NCBI RefSeq assembly: GCF_003675875.1
Contig: NZ_RCDI01000003.1
Coordinates: 620,001-684,000, forward strand
Direction of reading: 5' to 3'
DNA length: 64,000 nucleotides
Source: Halostella limicola
GTDB taxonomy: Archaea; Halobacteriota; Halobacteria; Halobacteriales; Natronoarchaeaceae
Positions 1 through 8,508 of the stretch are shown here, one piece after another (position 1 is the stretch's first letter; the number at the start of each line of letters is the position of its first letter). Below the pieces are notes generated by a model. It did no database searches. It was given only the letters and a program-made list of their open reading frames with translations, and was not told the origin of the DNA. Both the position numbers and the translations under genes were made by a program.

Positions 1-336
1 GGCCGGGGTCGAGAGGTCCATCACGCCGTAGACGAACAGGACGACCACCGCGGCGACCACGCTCTGTAACGCGAGCTCGGCGAAGTCGACCGTCAGCCGA
101 ACCGGATCGTACTCCGGGTTGTCCTCGTCTTCCTCCTCGACGCGGAACCCGCTGCTTCGCGTGATGAACAGCACGATGCCGAGGCCGATCACGGCGTAGG
201 CGATCAGATGCGACGCCGGTCGCTGCCAGGCCAGCCACCACATCTCGACGGTGAGCAGTATCGTCACCCCGGAGACGACGAGCGCGCCGGTTATCCCCCG
301 TACCTGGTTGCGGACCACCAGACCGGTCGTCGTCAC
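1..336 (-). CDS. Integral membrane protein, DUF2391/TIGR02587-like (partial, 3' end off window)
   Basis: The frame is open from a GTG at 336 to the window edge, giving the first 112 residues of a membrane protein. It has two hydrophobic stretches at about residues 13-28 and 36-50, an acidic loop containing VEEEDEDNPEYDP, and a third hydrophobic segment (about 80-102). A purine-rich GAGAGGTGGG sits just before the GTG, and the same frame has a stop further upstream, so 336 is the natural start. The loop and helix pattern recalls the TIGR02587/DUF2391 haloarchaeal membrane family, but that is from memory and the function is unknown. The C-terminus is not seen. Confidence 0.6.
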   Translation of the reverse strand, partial: MTTTGLVVRNQVRGITGALVVSGVTILLTVEMWWLAWQRPASHLIAYAVIGLGIVLFITRSSGFRVEEEDEDNPEYDPVRLTVDFAELALQSVVAAVVVLFVYGVMDLSTPA

Positions 337-480
337 CGGTTCCCACCTCTCGCCGCGGACGTGGGCGTCGAGTGCATGGATCGGGGCCTACGACGGTCGC
401 GGCCTTCAAGGTACGACGCCGAGGGGCGCGGCGATCCGGCTCCGAGCGCTTTACCACGCTCGCGCTCGTTCGGTCGACCG

Positions 481-837
481 ATGACTGTCCCGCTCGCTCC
501 CCTCCACGCCGGACACGGGGATCCGGTTCCGAACGCCCTGCTCGGCGTCACGTTCGGGGCTTCCCTCGCAGTCGGGTTCCTCGCCGTGCTCGCCGACCGC
601 GACTCGGCCGCGAACTACGTCGCCGGCGCCGTCATCGCCTTCCTGACGGCGTTCGCCGTCGTCGAGAGGACGCCGCACACGAACCTGCTCGCGGACGTCC
701 CCCTCGTCGCGGCGCTCGCCCTAGCGGTGCCCGCCGTCCACCTCGCGGTCGCCGCGCGGCGGTCGAGCGCGCGGATCGGGTTCCTCGCGGTGCTGTACGC
801 CGGCCCGGTCGCGCTCGTCGCATACCTGATCGGCTGA
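481..837 (+). CDS. Small hypothetical membrane protein
   Basis: A 118-residue protein with three or four hydrophobic segments (about residues 17-37, 45-58, 68-88 and 97-117) separated by short Arg/Asp loops. The ATG at 481 is chosen because the open frame upstream of it encodes Arg/Pro-rich sequence unlike a haloarchaeal protein. I recognise no domain. It sits 43 bases before the acylase gene in the same direction, but that gene has its own TATA box, so they need not be cotranscribed. Confidence 0.6.
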   Translation: MTVPLAPLHAGHGDPVPNALLGVTFGASLAVGFLAVLADRDSAANYVAGAVIAFLTAFAVVERTPHTNLLADVPLVAALALAVPAVHLAVAARRSSARIGFLAVLYAGPVALVAYLIG

Positions 838-850
838 TCCGCCACCTCGG

Positions 851-860
851 ATTTATTATT
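851..860 (+). promoter_or_regulatory. TATA box of the acylase gene
   Basis: ATTTATTATT is centred about 26 bases before the ATG at 881. It predicts a leaderless transcript and favours 881 over the in-frame ATG at 872. Confidence 0.6.
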
Positions 861-880
861 CACCGCTCTCAGTGGGCGGT

Positions 881-3265
881 ATGAACGCCGATACGACCCG
901 CCGCGCGCTGCTCGGGGCGATCCTGGGCGGCGGCGTCGCCGCCGGTTCACTGTCGCCCGTTCGGGGCTATCTCGAACGGTTCGCACCGTTCTCCGGCGCG
1001 GCGTGGCGGCAGGCGACCGACGACCTGAACGGCACCGTCGAGAGCCCGCACGGGCCCGCCGAACTCCGGTACGACGACCGCGGCGTCCCCCACGTCACCG
1101 CCGACGACGAGCGCGCGCTCTACTTCGCCGCGGGCTACGCCGCGGCGGCCGACCGGCTGTTCCAGATGGACCTCCAGCGCCGGGTCATGGGCGGGGAGGT
1201 GTCGGCGGTCGTCGGCGACGCGGCGCTCGACTCCGACGAGTTCCACGTCCGGATGGACTTCGCGGGGGCCGCGGACGCGACGTGGGACCTCGTCCGCGAC
1301 ACCGACACCGGCCCCGTCGTAGCAGCGTACGCGGACGGCGTGAACGCGTACGTCGAGAACGAGGCCCTGCCGATGGAGTTCGGCCTCCTCGACTACGAGC
1401 CGGACCCCTGGAGGCCGGCGGACACGATGCTGATGGAAAAGCAGATATCGTGGACGCTGACCGGGAGCTTCGGCACGCTCCGGAAGGCGACCGCCGCGAG
1501 CGAACTCGGCGAGGAGGCCGCCGAGTCGCTGTATCCCGCGCGGCTCGACCACGACGTGCCGATCCTCCGGGAGCGCGGGAACCGCGAGGGTCGCGGCGAC
1601 GGCGACCGCGCCGACCGCGACGCTTCCGCCGTGTCGCCGGGCTCCGATCGCGGCGAGGTCGACGCCCCGCTCGTCGACTGGCTCGGGCGGTTCGAGTCGC
1701 CGCCGGGCGTCGGCTCCAACAGCTGGGTCGTGTCCGGCGAGCACACCGAGAGCGGCGCGCCGGTCGTCGCGAACGACCCGCACCTCTCCCTGATGGCCCC
1801 GCCGGTGTGGTACGAGATGCACCTCCGGGGCGACGGCGTAGACGTCCGCGGCGCGACGTTTCCAGGCGTCCCCTTCGTCGTCATCGGCGAGAACGACGCG
1901 GGGGCGTGGGGGTTCACGAACGTCGGCGCCGACGTGATCGACTTCTACGAGTACGAGACCGACGGCGAGACGTACCGCTACCGCGGCGAGGAGCGCGAGT
2001 TCGAGACCGAATCCCGCGAGATCAAGGTGGCCGACGGCGAGAACCGGGAGGTGACCGTCAAAAAGAGCGTCCACGGCCCGGTGATAGAGCGCGAGGGGTA
2101 CCGCGTCGGCGTCGCGTGGACGGGCCACGCGGCCACGCGAACGACGGTCGCCATCCGCGAGTACGCTCACAGCGAGGGCGTCGACGCCGTGCGCGAGGCG
2201 ACGCGGAAGTTCGACCTGCCCACGCAGAACCTCGTCTACGCCGACCGCGACGGCCGGACGCTGTATCAGGTGACCGGGCAGATCCCGATCCGCCGCGTCG
2301 ACGGCGAGGTCGTCCGCGGCGACCGGCTCTTCGACGGCTCCGCGGGCGAGGGCGAGTGGGACGGCTTCGAACCGTTCGCCGAGTCCTCGTGGGACGGGTT
2401 CGTCCCCTTCGAGGACAAGCCCGCGGCGGTCGACGCGGGCTACGTCGCCACCGCGAACCAGCGCGTCGCCGACGACCCCGAGTACTACCTCGGCGTCGAC
2501 TACGCCAGCCCCTACCGCGGCCGGCGGATCTACGACCGGCTGGACCGGCGGGCGGCGTCCGACGACCCCGTCACGCCGGCGTTCGTCGCCGACCTCCAGC
2601 GGGACTCTCGCGACGGCCGCGCGGCGGACCTCGTGCCGGAACTGGTCGGCGCGGCCGAGGGGCGAGAGGGCCTCGCCGACGCCGTCGACGCCCTGCGGGA
2701 CTGGGACTACCGGATGACGCCCGACTCCCGCGCCGCGCTCCTGTTCTCGCGCTGGTTCGACCGCTTCCGCGAGCGCGCCGTCGACCCCGTCCTCGACGGC
2801 ACGGATCTGGGAGAGGAGTACTACCCGCGGGACTGGGTCGTCGCGACGCTCCCCGACGAGGACCCGTGGTTCGGCGACGAGCGCCGGTCGGCCGCGATGG
2901 CGACCGCCCTCGCCGACGCCGTCGAGGCGACGGCCGCCGACGCTACCTACGGCGATGTGAACCACACCGGCGCGGTCACGCACCCGTTCGACCGCGACTT
3001 CCTGAACTACCCGGAGCACCCCACCGCCGGGTCCCGGCAGACGGTGAACAACTTCCGGGCCGAGTCCGCGGTCGGCAGCAGCTGGCGGATGATCTGCCCG
3101 ATGGCCGGCGACTCGCGCTGCGTCCTGCCCGGCGGCAACTCGGGGGACCCGCTCTCCGAGCACTACGACGACCAGCTACGGATGTGGGCGGACGGCGAGT
3201 ACCGCGAGATGGAACTGTCCGTCGACGGCGACCTCGCCGTCGCTTTCGAGGAGGGCGACGGATGA
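881..3265 (+). CDS. Penicillin acylase family protein (Ntn hydrolase, S45), Tat-exported
   Basis: A 794-residue protein of the penicillin/cephalosporin/AHL acylase family, which is made as a precursor and cuts itself into alpha and beta chains. The N-terminus (TTRRALLGAILGGG) is a twin-arginine signal, so it likely acts outside the membrane. The alpha-chain region has the YFAAGYAAAADRLFQMDL block typical of the family. A charged Arg/Asp linker (about 230-262) precedes GSNSW, where Ser279 would be the new N-terminal nucleophile, and NDPHL follows. The C-terminal part has VNHTGAVTHPF and the GGNSGDP block. Length fits the family. The substrate (beta-lactam, acyl-homoserine lactone or another amide) cannot be read from sequence. 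It overlaps the next gene by ATGA. Confidence 0.9.
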   Translation: MNADTTRRALLGAILGGGVAAGSLSPVRGYLERFAPFSGAAWRQATDDLNGTVESPHGPAELRYDDRGVPHVTADDERALYFAAGYAAAADRLFQMDLQRRVMGGEVSAVVGDAALDSDEFHVRMDFAGAADATWDLVRDTDTGPVVAAYADGVNAYVENEALPMEFGLLDYEPDPWRPADTMLMEKQISWTLTGSFGTLRKATAASELGEEAAESLYPARLDHDVPILRERGNREGRGDGDRADRDASAVSPGSDRGEVDAPLVDWLGRFESPPGVGSNSWVVSGEHTESGAPVVANDPHLSLMAPPVWYEMHLRGDGVDVRGATFPGVPFVVIGENDAGAWGFTNVGADVIDFYEYETDGETYRYRGEEREFETESREIKVADGENREVTVKKSVHGPVIEREGYRVGVAWTGHAATRTTVAIREYAHSEGVDAVREATRKFDLPTQNLVYADRDGRTLYQVTGQIPIRRVDGEVVRGDRLFDGSAGEGEWDGFEPFAESSWDGFVPFEDKPAAVDAGYVATANQRVADDPEYYLGVDYASPYRGRRIYDRLDRRAASDDPVTPAFVADLQRDSRDGRAADLVPELVGAAEGREGLADAVDALRDWDYRMTPDSRAALLFSRWFDRFRERAVDPVLDGTDLGEEYYPRDWVVATLPDEDPWFGDERRSAAMATALADAVEATAADATYGDVNHTGAVTHPFDRDFLNYPEHPTAGSRQTVNNFRAESAVGSSWRMICPMAGDSRCVLPGGNSGDPLSEHYDDQLRMWADGEYREMELSVDGDLAVAFEEGDG

Positions 3266-3603
3266 CTGCGGCGACCGACCGGCTCGCCGCGGTCCGGAGC
3301 GATCCGCGGAAGCGGGCCGGAGCGATCGCCGTCGGCGCGGTGCTGGGACTCGCCCTCGCGCAAGTCCACTGGGTCGGCTTCGTCCTCGGCGGCGCGCTGG
3401 TCGGCCTCGCCTCGCGGGACCTCCCGCGCGCGCTCGTCGCCGGCCTCGCGTTCGGCGTCGTCGCCGTGCTCGCGTTCGCCGCGCTACTCGCGGCGCGCGG
3501 TGCGCTCGGGGGCTACCTGAGTGCGGGACAACTGCTGTACGTCAGCGTGGCGATACCGCTTCTCGGCGGGACGCTCGGGTCGCTGGCACGGGGGAGCGTC
3601 TGA
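3262..3603 (+). CDS. Small membrane protein cotranscribed with acylase
   Basis: A 113-residue protein whose ATG overlaps the acylase stop codon (ATGA), so the two are almost certainly translated as a coupled pair. After a basic N-terminus (about residues 6-18) there are three or four hydrophobic helices at about 19-37, 37-47, 52-75 and 85-107, rich in Gly and Ala. I recognise no family. The context suggests a membrane partner of the exported hydrolase, but this is inference only. Confidence 0.7.
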   Translation: MTAATDRLAAVRSDPRKRAGAIAVGAVLGLALAQVHWVGFVLGGALVGLASRDLPRALVAGLAFGVVAVLAFAALLAARGALGGYLSAGQLLYVSVAIPLLGGTLGSLARGSV

Positions 3604-3629
3604 GGGGGCGCTCGTCGGGGACGTATCGG

Positions 3630-3637
3630 CAGAAAAA
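3630..3637 (-). terminator. Oligo-T terminator after metE pair
   Basis: On the minus strand a GCTTTTTCT run lies about 40 bases after the stop at 3676. Archaeal transcription often ends at such T tracts. Confidence 0.35.
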
Positions 3638-3675
3638 GCGCGTGAGATCCGAATCTCGGGCGGTGAGCCGACCGG

Positions 3676-4743
3676 TCAGTCGTCGGCGACGGCGCTCCGC
3701 CCGACCTCGATCTCGCCCTCGTCGAGTTCGGCCTCGACCTCGCGGGCCGCCTCGACCATCTTCGCCATCTTCTCGTAGGCGACCACGCGGGGGAGCAGCT
3801 TCAGGCCGCAGTCCGGGCTGACCACGAGCCGTTCCGGCGGGACGACCTCCAGACCCTTCTTGATGTTCTCCTTGATCTCCTCGACGGACTCGACCTCCGC
3901 GACGTGGACGTCGGTGACGCCCAGCGCGAGGTCGGCGGTGAACTCGGGGTCTTTGAACACGTCGAGCTGCTCGTACTCGCCGTTCGCGAGTTCGAGGTCG
4001 AACTCGTCGACCGGGAACTCGAGGATCTCGGGGTAGATGCGGAAGTAGTCGCCGTAGCAGACGTGCAGACCGATGCGTACGTCCTCCGGGATGTCGTCGA
4101 CGATGCGTTCCAGGCAGTCGCCGACGATTGCGTGGTCGTCCGGCGTCGTCGCGAGCGCCGGCTCGTCGATCTGGATGTAGCGAGCGCCGGCGTCGACGAG
4201 CTTCTCGATCTCCTCGTTGACCAGATCCGCGAGGTCGTTCGCGAGCGCGGCGTCGTCCTCGTAGGCCTCGTTGAAACACCACGAGGCGAGCGTGTACGGG
4301 CCGGTGATCGGCACCTTCACCGGCCGGTCGGCGACGCTGGCGGTGAACTCGTACTCGTCGACCAGCCAGGACTCGTCGTACTCCACGTCGTCGACGACGC
4401 TCGGCTTGTCGAAGGTGTTGTGCCCCCACACCTTGACGGGGCCCTTGAACTCGTAGCCCTCGATGCGGTCGGCGAAGAACTCGACCATCTCGTTGCGGCG
4501 CATCTCGCCGTCGACGACGACGTCGAGACCGGCGCGCTCGTGCTCCTTCGTGATGAGGCGTGAGCCGTCGTCCTTGGCCTCCTTCCAGGCGTCCTCGTCG
4601 AAGTCCGCGTCCTCGTCCTCGTAGAGGTCGCGGGCGCGGTCGAGCCACTTGGGCTTGGGGTAGCTGCCGACGACGGTCGTCAGGATGAAGTTGTCGTTCG
4701 GGTGATCGGCGGGGCGGAACTGATCCTTGTTCTCGTTAGTCAT
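3676..4743 (-). CDS. metE: Methionine synthase (cobalamin-independent), MetE C-terminal-type
   Basis: A 355-residue protein of the UROD/MetE-like superfamily, corresponding to the catalytic half of MetE that transfers a methyl group to homocysteine. Visible signatures are TTVVGSYPKP near the N-terminus, VPITGPYTLASW, IQIDEPAL, IGLHVCYGDY (His-x-Cys, zinc site) and VVSPDCGLK (second Cys). The start at 4743 follows an excellent AAGGAGGTGAAAGC ribosome site lying inside the end of the upstream gene, and its ATG overlaps that gene's TGA. It is shorter than bacterial MetE (about 750 residues), as in other archaea. The methyl donor in haloarchaea is not settled by sequence. Confidence 0.9.
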   Translation of the reverse strand: MTNENKDQFRPADHPNDNFILTTVVGSYPKPKWLDRARDLYEDEDADFDEDAWKEAKDDGSRLITKEHERAGLDVVVDGEMRRNEMVEFFADRIEGYEFKGPVKVWGHNTFDKPSVVDDVEYDESWLVDEYEFTASVADRPVKVPITGPYTLASWCFNEAYEDDAALANDLADLVNEEIEKLVDAGARYIQIDEPALATTPDDHAIVGDCLERIVDDIPEDVRIGLHVCYGDYFRIYPEILEFPVDEFDLELANGEYEQLDVFKDPEFTADLALGVTDVHVAEVESVEEIKENIKKGLEVVPPERLVVSPDCGLKLLPRVVAYEKMAKMVEAAREVEAELDEGEIEVGRSAVADD

Positions 4744-5735
4744 GCTTTCACCTCCTTGGCGGACGCGGCGTCCGCGAGCGCCTGCAGTTTCTGTTCGAAC
4801 TCGGAGTACGGCAGGTAGAACAGCTCCGTGTTCGCCGTCAGGTACGCCTTCTCGAAGTCGGCGCCGGGGGTCTGCTCGTTCACCCACTCGACGCGCTCGC
4901 GGATGGCGTCTGCCTCCTCCATCAGCGTGTTCTGGCCGTTCACGAGACCGAGCGCCACGTCGTCGGTCGCGCCGTACTCGTTGATGTTGTACAGGTTGTC
5001 CTCCTGGTTCGCGACGAAGTCGAAGCCGACGGCGTCGATATCGGCGTCCAGCAGGTGCGCGTACACCTTCTCGCCGAGCGCGCCCCAGTAGGTGTGGGCG
5101 ACGACGTCGGCGTCGACGGCGTTCGCCACGGCGTCGATGGCCTCGCTGGCGCGCTCGTCGACGCCGTCCTCGGGCGCGTTCTCGACGAGCGACGGCTCCA
5201 GCAGGAACAGCGTCTCGACGTCCGGGAACGCCTCGGCCTCGCCGGCGAGGAACTCGGCGACGGCGTCGAGGAACTCGGCCTCGTCGCCGTAGTGCTCGTC
5301 CGTCGCGAGGTCGGAAAGCGAGTACGGACCCGGGAGCACCGCCTGCAGGGAGTCGGTCTCCTCCGCGGCGGCCTCCAGTTCCGCGGCCACGTCGCCGTCG
5401 AACGTCAGGTCGCCCGTGACGACGGGGTCGCGGTAGAAGTTGTTGTTGTCGTAGTAGCGGACGATGCCGCGGGTCTCCACGTTGTCGTGGACCGCGAGCG
5501 GGTGCGCGAGCATGTCGTCCCAGCGCAGTTGCCCCTCGCCGATCAGGTCGAGGCCGGCGTCCCGCTGGAGTTGAACGACCTCCGCGCGCGCCTCCTCGTA
5601 CGTCTCGTTTATCTCCTCGCCCTCGTCGCCGCTGATGAGGTCGTGCTTCTGGTGGCCCTTCAGGTCGGAGAGCCTGTCTTTCGCCCAGTCCGGGAGCGGG
5701 AACAGCCCCGGGGACGTCGCTACGAGTTCCGTCAT
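4740..5735 (-). CDS. MetE-related methyltransferase, N-terminal-type partner
   Basis: A 331-residue UROD/MetE-superfamily protein and first gene of the two-gene methionine operon. Features are SPGLFPLPDW at the start, a VVQLQRDAGLDLIGEGQLRWDDM block, VLPGPYSLSDLA, LFLLEPSLV and a final FYLPYSEFEQKLQAL. The HxC/C zinc ligands seen in the partner are not conserved here (AHTYWG replaces LHVCYG), so it may be the folate/methyl-donor-binding or structural half rather than the homocysteine-binding half. A TATA box at 5762-5771 gives a leaderless start at 5735. Haloarchaeal genomes commonly carry this pair. Confidence 0.8.
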   Translation of the reverse strand: MTELVATSPGLFPLPDWAKDRLSDLKGHQKHDLISGDEGEEINETYEEARAEVVQLQRDAGLDLIGEGQLRWDDMLAHPLAVHDNVETRGIVRYYDNNNFYRDPVVTGDLTFDGDVAAELEAAAEETDSLQAVLPGPYSLSDLATDEHYGDEAEFLDAVAEFLAGEAEAFPDVETLFLLEPSLVENAPEDGVDERASEAIDAVANAVDADVVAHTYWGALGEKVYAHLLDADIDAVGFDFVANQEDNLYNINEYGATDDVALGLVNGQNTLMEEADAIRERVEWVNEQTPGADFEKAYLTANTELFYLPYSEFEQKLQALADAASAKEVKA

Positions 5736-5761
5736 TGGTACCCGACCCTACGAAATGACGC

Positions 5762-5771
5762 TGTTTAATAT
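5762..5771 (-). promoter_or_regulatory. TATA box of the methionine synthase operon
   Basis: The minus strand reads AATATTAAAC about 30 bases before the ATG at 5735, indicating a leaderless mRNA for the two-gene operon. Confidence 0.6.
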
Positions 5772-5863
5772 TTCCTATTCCTGTAAATGCGCCACAGTTA
5801 TGACAACGGTTCGCACGACCGGCGTCGTCCCCGGATCGGCGCGAAAACGAGTTCGACCGCCGT

Positions 5864-6460
5864 TCACTCGCGCGTCAGCGCCAGCACCGACAGCGTCTCG
5901 AACGGGTACGACTCCTCGACGACCGTCTCCGCGGCGAACCCGCGGTCGTTCGCCCGCGCGATCACCTCGTCGTACCCGGTGAGCGTGCTCACCAGCAGGA
6001 GGACGACGCCGCCGGGAGCCACCACCCGACCGACGGCGTCGACGAACGGGTCGACGACGGCCCGCCCCGTCTCGCCGCCCGACAGCGCCACCTCCATCCA
6101 GTCGTCGCGCTCGGCCGCCTCGTTCTCCGGGAGGTACGGCGGGTTGAACAGCACTGCGTCGAACGCGCCGTCGCGGAACGGCGCGACGAGGTCCGCCCGG
6201 ACCACGTCCACGTCGACGCCCTCGTTCGCGGCGCGCTCCCGGGCCTGCCGACAGGCGTGGGGGTTGAGGTCCGCGGCGACCACGTCCGCGCCGGTCTCGT
6301 CGGCCGCCGCGACGGCGACGTAGCCCGACCCCGTGCCGACCTCCAGGACGCGCTCGTCGCCGTCGAGGCGCTCGACGGCGGCCGTCGCGAGCAAGTGGGA
6401 GTCCTCCGCCGGCTGGTACACCTCGGTCTCGATCCCGCGGCGGTCGGCGAGGTCCGTCAC
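5864..6460 (-). CDS. HemK2/Mtq2-like class I methyltransferase
   Basis: A 198-residue SAM-dependent methyltransferase of the HemK/Mtq2 family, which methylates the Gln of the GGQ motif in release factors (archaeal aRF1). The N-terminus has VYQPAEDSHLLA, the typical entry loop. VLEVGTGSGYVAV (residues 38-50) is the SAM site and FNPPYLPE (105-112) is the NPPY catalytic motif for planar nitrogen methylation. The GTG at 6460 overlaps the mscS stop (GTGA), so it is translated as the last gene of the L21e-ksgA-mscS string. Bacterial-type PrmC would have an extra N-terminal helical domain, which is absent here. Confidence 0.85.
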   Translation of the reverse strand: MTDLADRRGIETEVYQPAEDSHLLATAAVERLDGDERVLEVGTGSGYVAVAAADETGADVVAADLNPHACRQARERAANEGVDVDVVRADLVAPFRDGAFDAVLFNPPYLPENEAAERDDWMEVALSGGETGRAVVDPFVDAVGRVVAPGGVVLLLVSTLTGYDEVIARANDRGFAAETVVEESYPFETLSVLALTRE

Positions 6461-7587
6461 TCTTCGCCCCCGTCCGGGGCCGTCGCCGTCGCCTCGCGGC
6501 GCTCGGCCATCCGGAACCCGCCGGTTTCCTCCCGCCCGGTGAGTTCGCGCTGCGGGAACGGGATCTTGATCCCCTCGTCCTCGAACGCGGTCTTGACGGC
6601 TTGGATGACCGACGTCCGCGCGCGCCACTTCCGCCGGGCGCTCGGGTTGTCGATCCAGAACCGAAGCCCGAGCAGCACCGAGGAGTCGTCGAACTCCTTG
6701 ACCACGACCTGCGGCGTCGGCACGGTGAGGATGTCGTCGACCTCGCCCATCGCCGCCTTCGCGACCTCCGAGGCGCGCTCCACGTCGGCGTCGTAGTCGA
6801 CGCCCACGTCCACCTCGATCCGGAGGCGGCCCTTCCGCGTGCGGTTGATGATCGTGTTCCCCGAGACGACGTCGTTGGGGATCATCACGTACTCCCCGTT
6901 GAACGTCTGGATGCGCGTGTTGACGATGGTGATGTCCGTGACGATCCCCTCCTCGTCCCCGATCTCGACCCAGTCGCCGATCTCGAACGGCCGGGCGAAC
7001 ATGAGGACGAACCCGGCGAGCATCGACCCGAGCGTCTGCCGGGCGGCCATACCGACGATGATGCCGAGGAACCCGGCCCCGACCAGCAGGCCGGAGAGGT
7101 TGAAGTTCCACACGCCGAGCACGACGATGATCCCGAGCGACCAGAGGACGACCTGCGTCAGTCGGAGCGTGATCTCCCGCTGGTGCTCGGAGACGGCGTG
7201 GCTGGAGTCCTGTAGCTCCGACAGCAGGCCCTTGGCGAACCGGACCAGGATGTGCGTTCCCACGAGCACGACCAGCGTGAACGCCGCGTTCGGGACCGCG
7301 TTGCTGCTCACGTTCAGCCGAGCGAACACCTCCCCGACCAGGTCCGCCTGCCCCCAGACCCCGACGCTCACCAGCGCGGCGGCGACGAACCCGACCACGA
7401 ACCCCAGCGTGGTGAGGGCGTCGGCGTAGATCGGCTTGATCCACTTGGTCAGCACCCCCTTCGTGTACCGCGACAGGCTGGCCGTCGTGACGACGAAGAG
7501 GAGACAGAGGAGCGTGACGGCTGTTCGCGCCCCGAGCGACTGGAAGACGTTCGATAGCTCGTTGACGGTCTGTACGACGCTAGCCAT
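6457..7587 (-). CDS. mscS: MscS-family mechanosensitive channel
   Basis: A 376-residue small-conductance mechanosensitive channel homologue. There are four hydrophobic segments in the first half. The MscS pore/beta block follows (GAGFLGIIVGMAARQTLGSMLAG, then FEIGDWVEIGDEEGIVTDITIVNTRI, then YVMIPNDVVSGNTIINRTR). The C-terminal alpha/beta cage ends in FPQRELTG. The role is probably osmotic-shock relief, a family inference. It overlaps ksgA by 8 bases upstream and the HemK-like gene by 4 bases downstream. Confidence 0.92.
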   Translation of the reverse strand: MASVVQTVNELSNVFQSLGARTAVTLLCLLFVVTTASLSRYTKGVLTKWIKPIYADALTTLGFVVGFVAAALVSVGVWGQADLVGEVFARLNVSSNAVPNAAFTLVVLVGTHILVRFAKGLLSELQDSSHAVSEHQREITLRLTQVVLWSLGIIVVLGVWNFNLSGLLVGAGFLGIIVGMAARQTLGSMLAGFVLMFARPFEIGDWVEIGDEEGIVTDITIVNTRIQTFNGEYVMIPNDVVSGNTIINRTRKGRLRIEVDVGVDYDADVERASEVAKAAMGEVDDILTVPTPQVVVKEFDDSSVLLGLRFWIDNPSARRKWRARTSVIQAVKTAFEDEGIKIPFPQRELTGREETGGFRMAERREATATAPDGGEE

Positions 7588-8422
7588 CGCCGTCCTCCAG
7601 CCCGACGTCCGCGGCGAGCGTCGCCAGCGCGGCGAACTCCGCCGGCGTGACGTTGCCCGCCCGCATGCTCATCAGTTCCTCGCCCGCCGCCTCGACGACG
7701 GCGTCGGGGTCGTCCAGCCCGGAGATGTGCGCCGTGTTCCGGACGGCGTTGCGCATCGTCTTCCGCCGCTGGGTGAACACTGCCTTCACGAACCGCAAGA
7801 AGAAGTCCGCGTCGTCGACCTCGTAGTCCGGGTCCCGCGGCGTCGTCCGGACGACCGCGCTCTCGACGTCCGGCGGCGGCGAGAACGCTTCCTTCGGCAC
7901 CGGTTCGACGACCTCGACGTCCGCGTAGTGCTGGGCGGACACCGACAGCCGGCCGTAGTCGTCGCTGCCGGGGGCCGCCGCCATCCGCTCGGCGAACTCC
8001 TTCTGGAACATCAAAACGAGCGGCTTCCCCTCGGGCAGCAGCCGGAACGCGATCTCGCTGGAGACGCCGTACGGGAGGTTCGACACCGACGCGGTGAACT
8101 CCGGCAGGTCGACCGACAGCGCGTCGCCCTCGATCACCGTCAGCCGCCCCGCATCGATCTCCTCGGCGAACTCCTCGCGCAGGAACTCGACGAGGCCGGG
8201 GTCGCGCTCCACCGCCGTGACGGTCTCGGCGACGCCTAACAGCCGGTCGGTCAGCGCGCCGGTCCCCGGGCCGATCTCCAAGACGTGTCCCGTATCGGCG
8301 CCCGCGTCGGTCGCGTACGACGGGAGCCGGTCGAGCACGCGGTCGTCGACCAGGAAGTGCTGGTCGCGGTCGGGGTTCCCCCTGACGCCGGCGCGGGCCA
8401 GCAGGCCGTCTGGGTCTCTCAT
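7580..8422 (-). CDS. ksgA: 16S rRNA dimethyladenosine transferase KsgA/RsmA
   Basis: A 280-residue enzyme that dimethylates the two adjacent adenines of helix 45 in 16S rRNA. Motifs: NPDRDQHFLVDD near the N-terminus, VLEIGPGTGALTDRLL (SAM motif I), VIEGDALSVDLPEF, and SNLPYGVSSEI (motif IV NLPY). The C-terminal part carries FTQRRKTMRNAVRN, the RNA-contacting helix. A TATA box (GGTTTTAAACC type) at 8448-8456 gives a near-leaderless start at 8422, so it has its own promoter as well as possible read-through from DUF655. Confidence 0.95.
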   Translation of the reverse strand: MRDPDGLLARAGVRGNPDRDQHFLVDDRVLDRLPSYATDAGADTGHVLEIGPGTGALTDRLLGVAETVTAVERDPGLVEFLREEFAEEIDAGRLTVIEGDALSVDLPEFTASVSNLPYGVSSEIAFRLLPEGKPLVLMFQKEFAERMAAAPGSDDYGRLSVSAQHYADVEVVEPVPKEAFSPPPDVESAVVRTTPRDPDYEVDDADFFLRFVKAVFTQRRKTMRNAVRNTAHISGLDDPDAVVEAAGEELMSMRAGNVTPAEFAALATLAADVGLEDGDG

Positions 8423-8447
8423 TCGGTTATCGCCCGGTAAGCAACGG

Positions 8448-8456
8448 ACGGTTTAA
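8448..8456 (-). promoter_or_regulatory. Internal TATA box before ksgA
   Basis: The minus strand reads GGTTTTAAACC about 30 bases before the ksgA ATG. Confidence 0.5.
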
Positions 8457-8508
8457 AACCCACCGGCCTGCGTTTGCCCGTCCGCACGCCGCGGCGCTTC
8501 GCGGATCC

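Noticed and set aside
947-3163. Very long open frames antisense to, and in another frame over, the acylase gene
   Set aside because: They are products of the GC-rich third-codon bias: Arg/Val/Gly-rich or Arg/Pro-rich translations without any domain, lying over a gene with complete family motifs. The same applies to the long shadow frames across the window.
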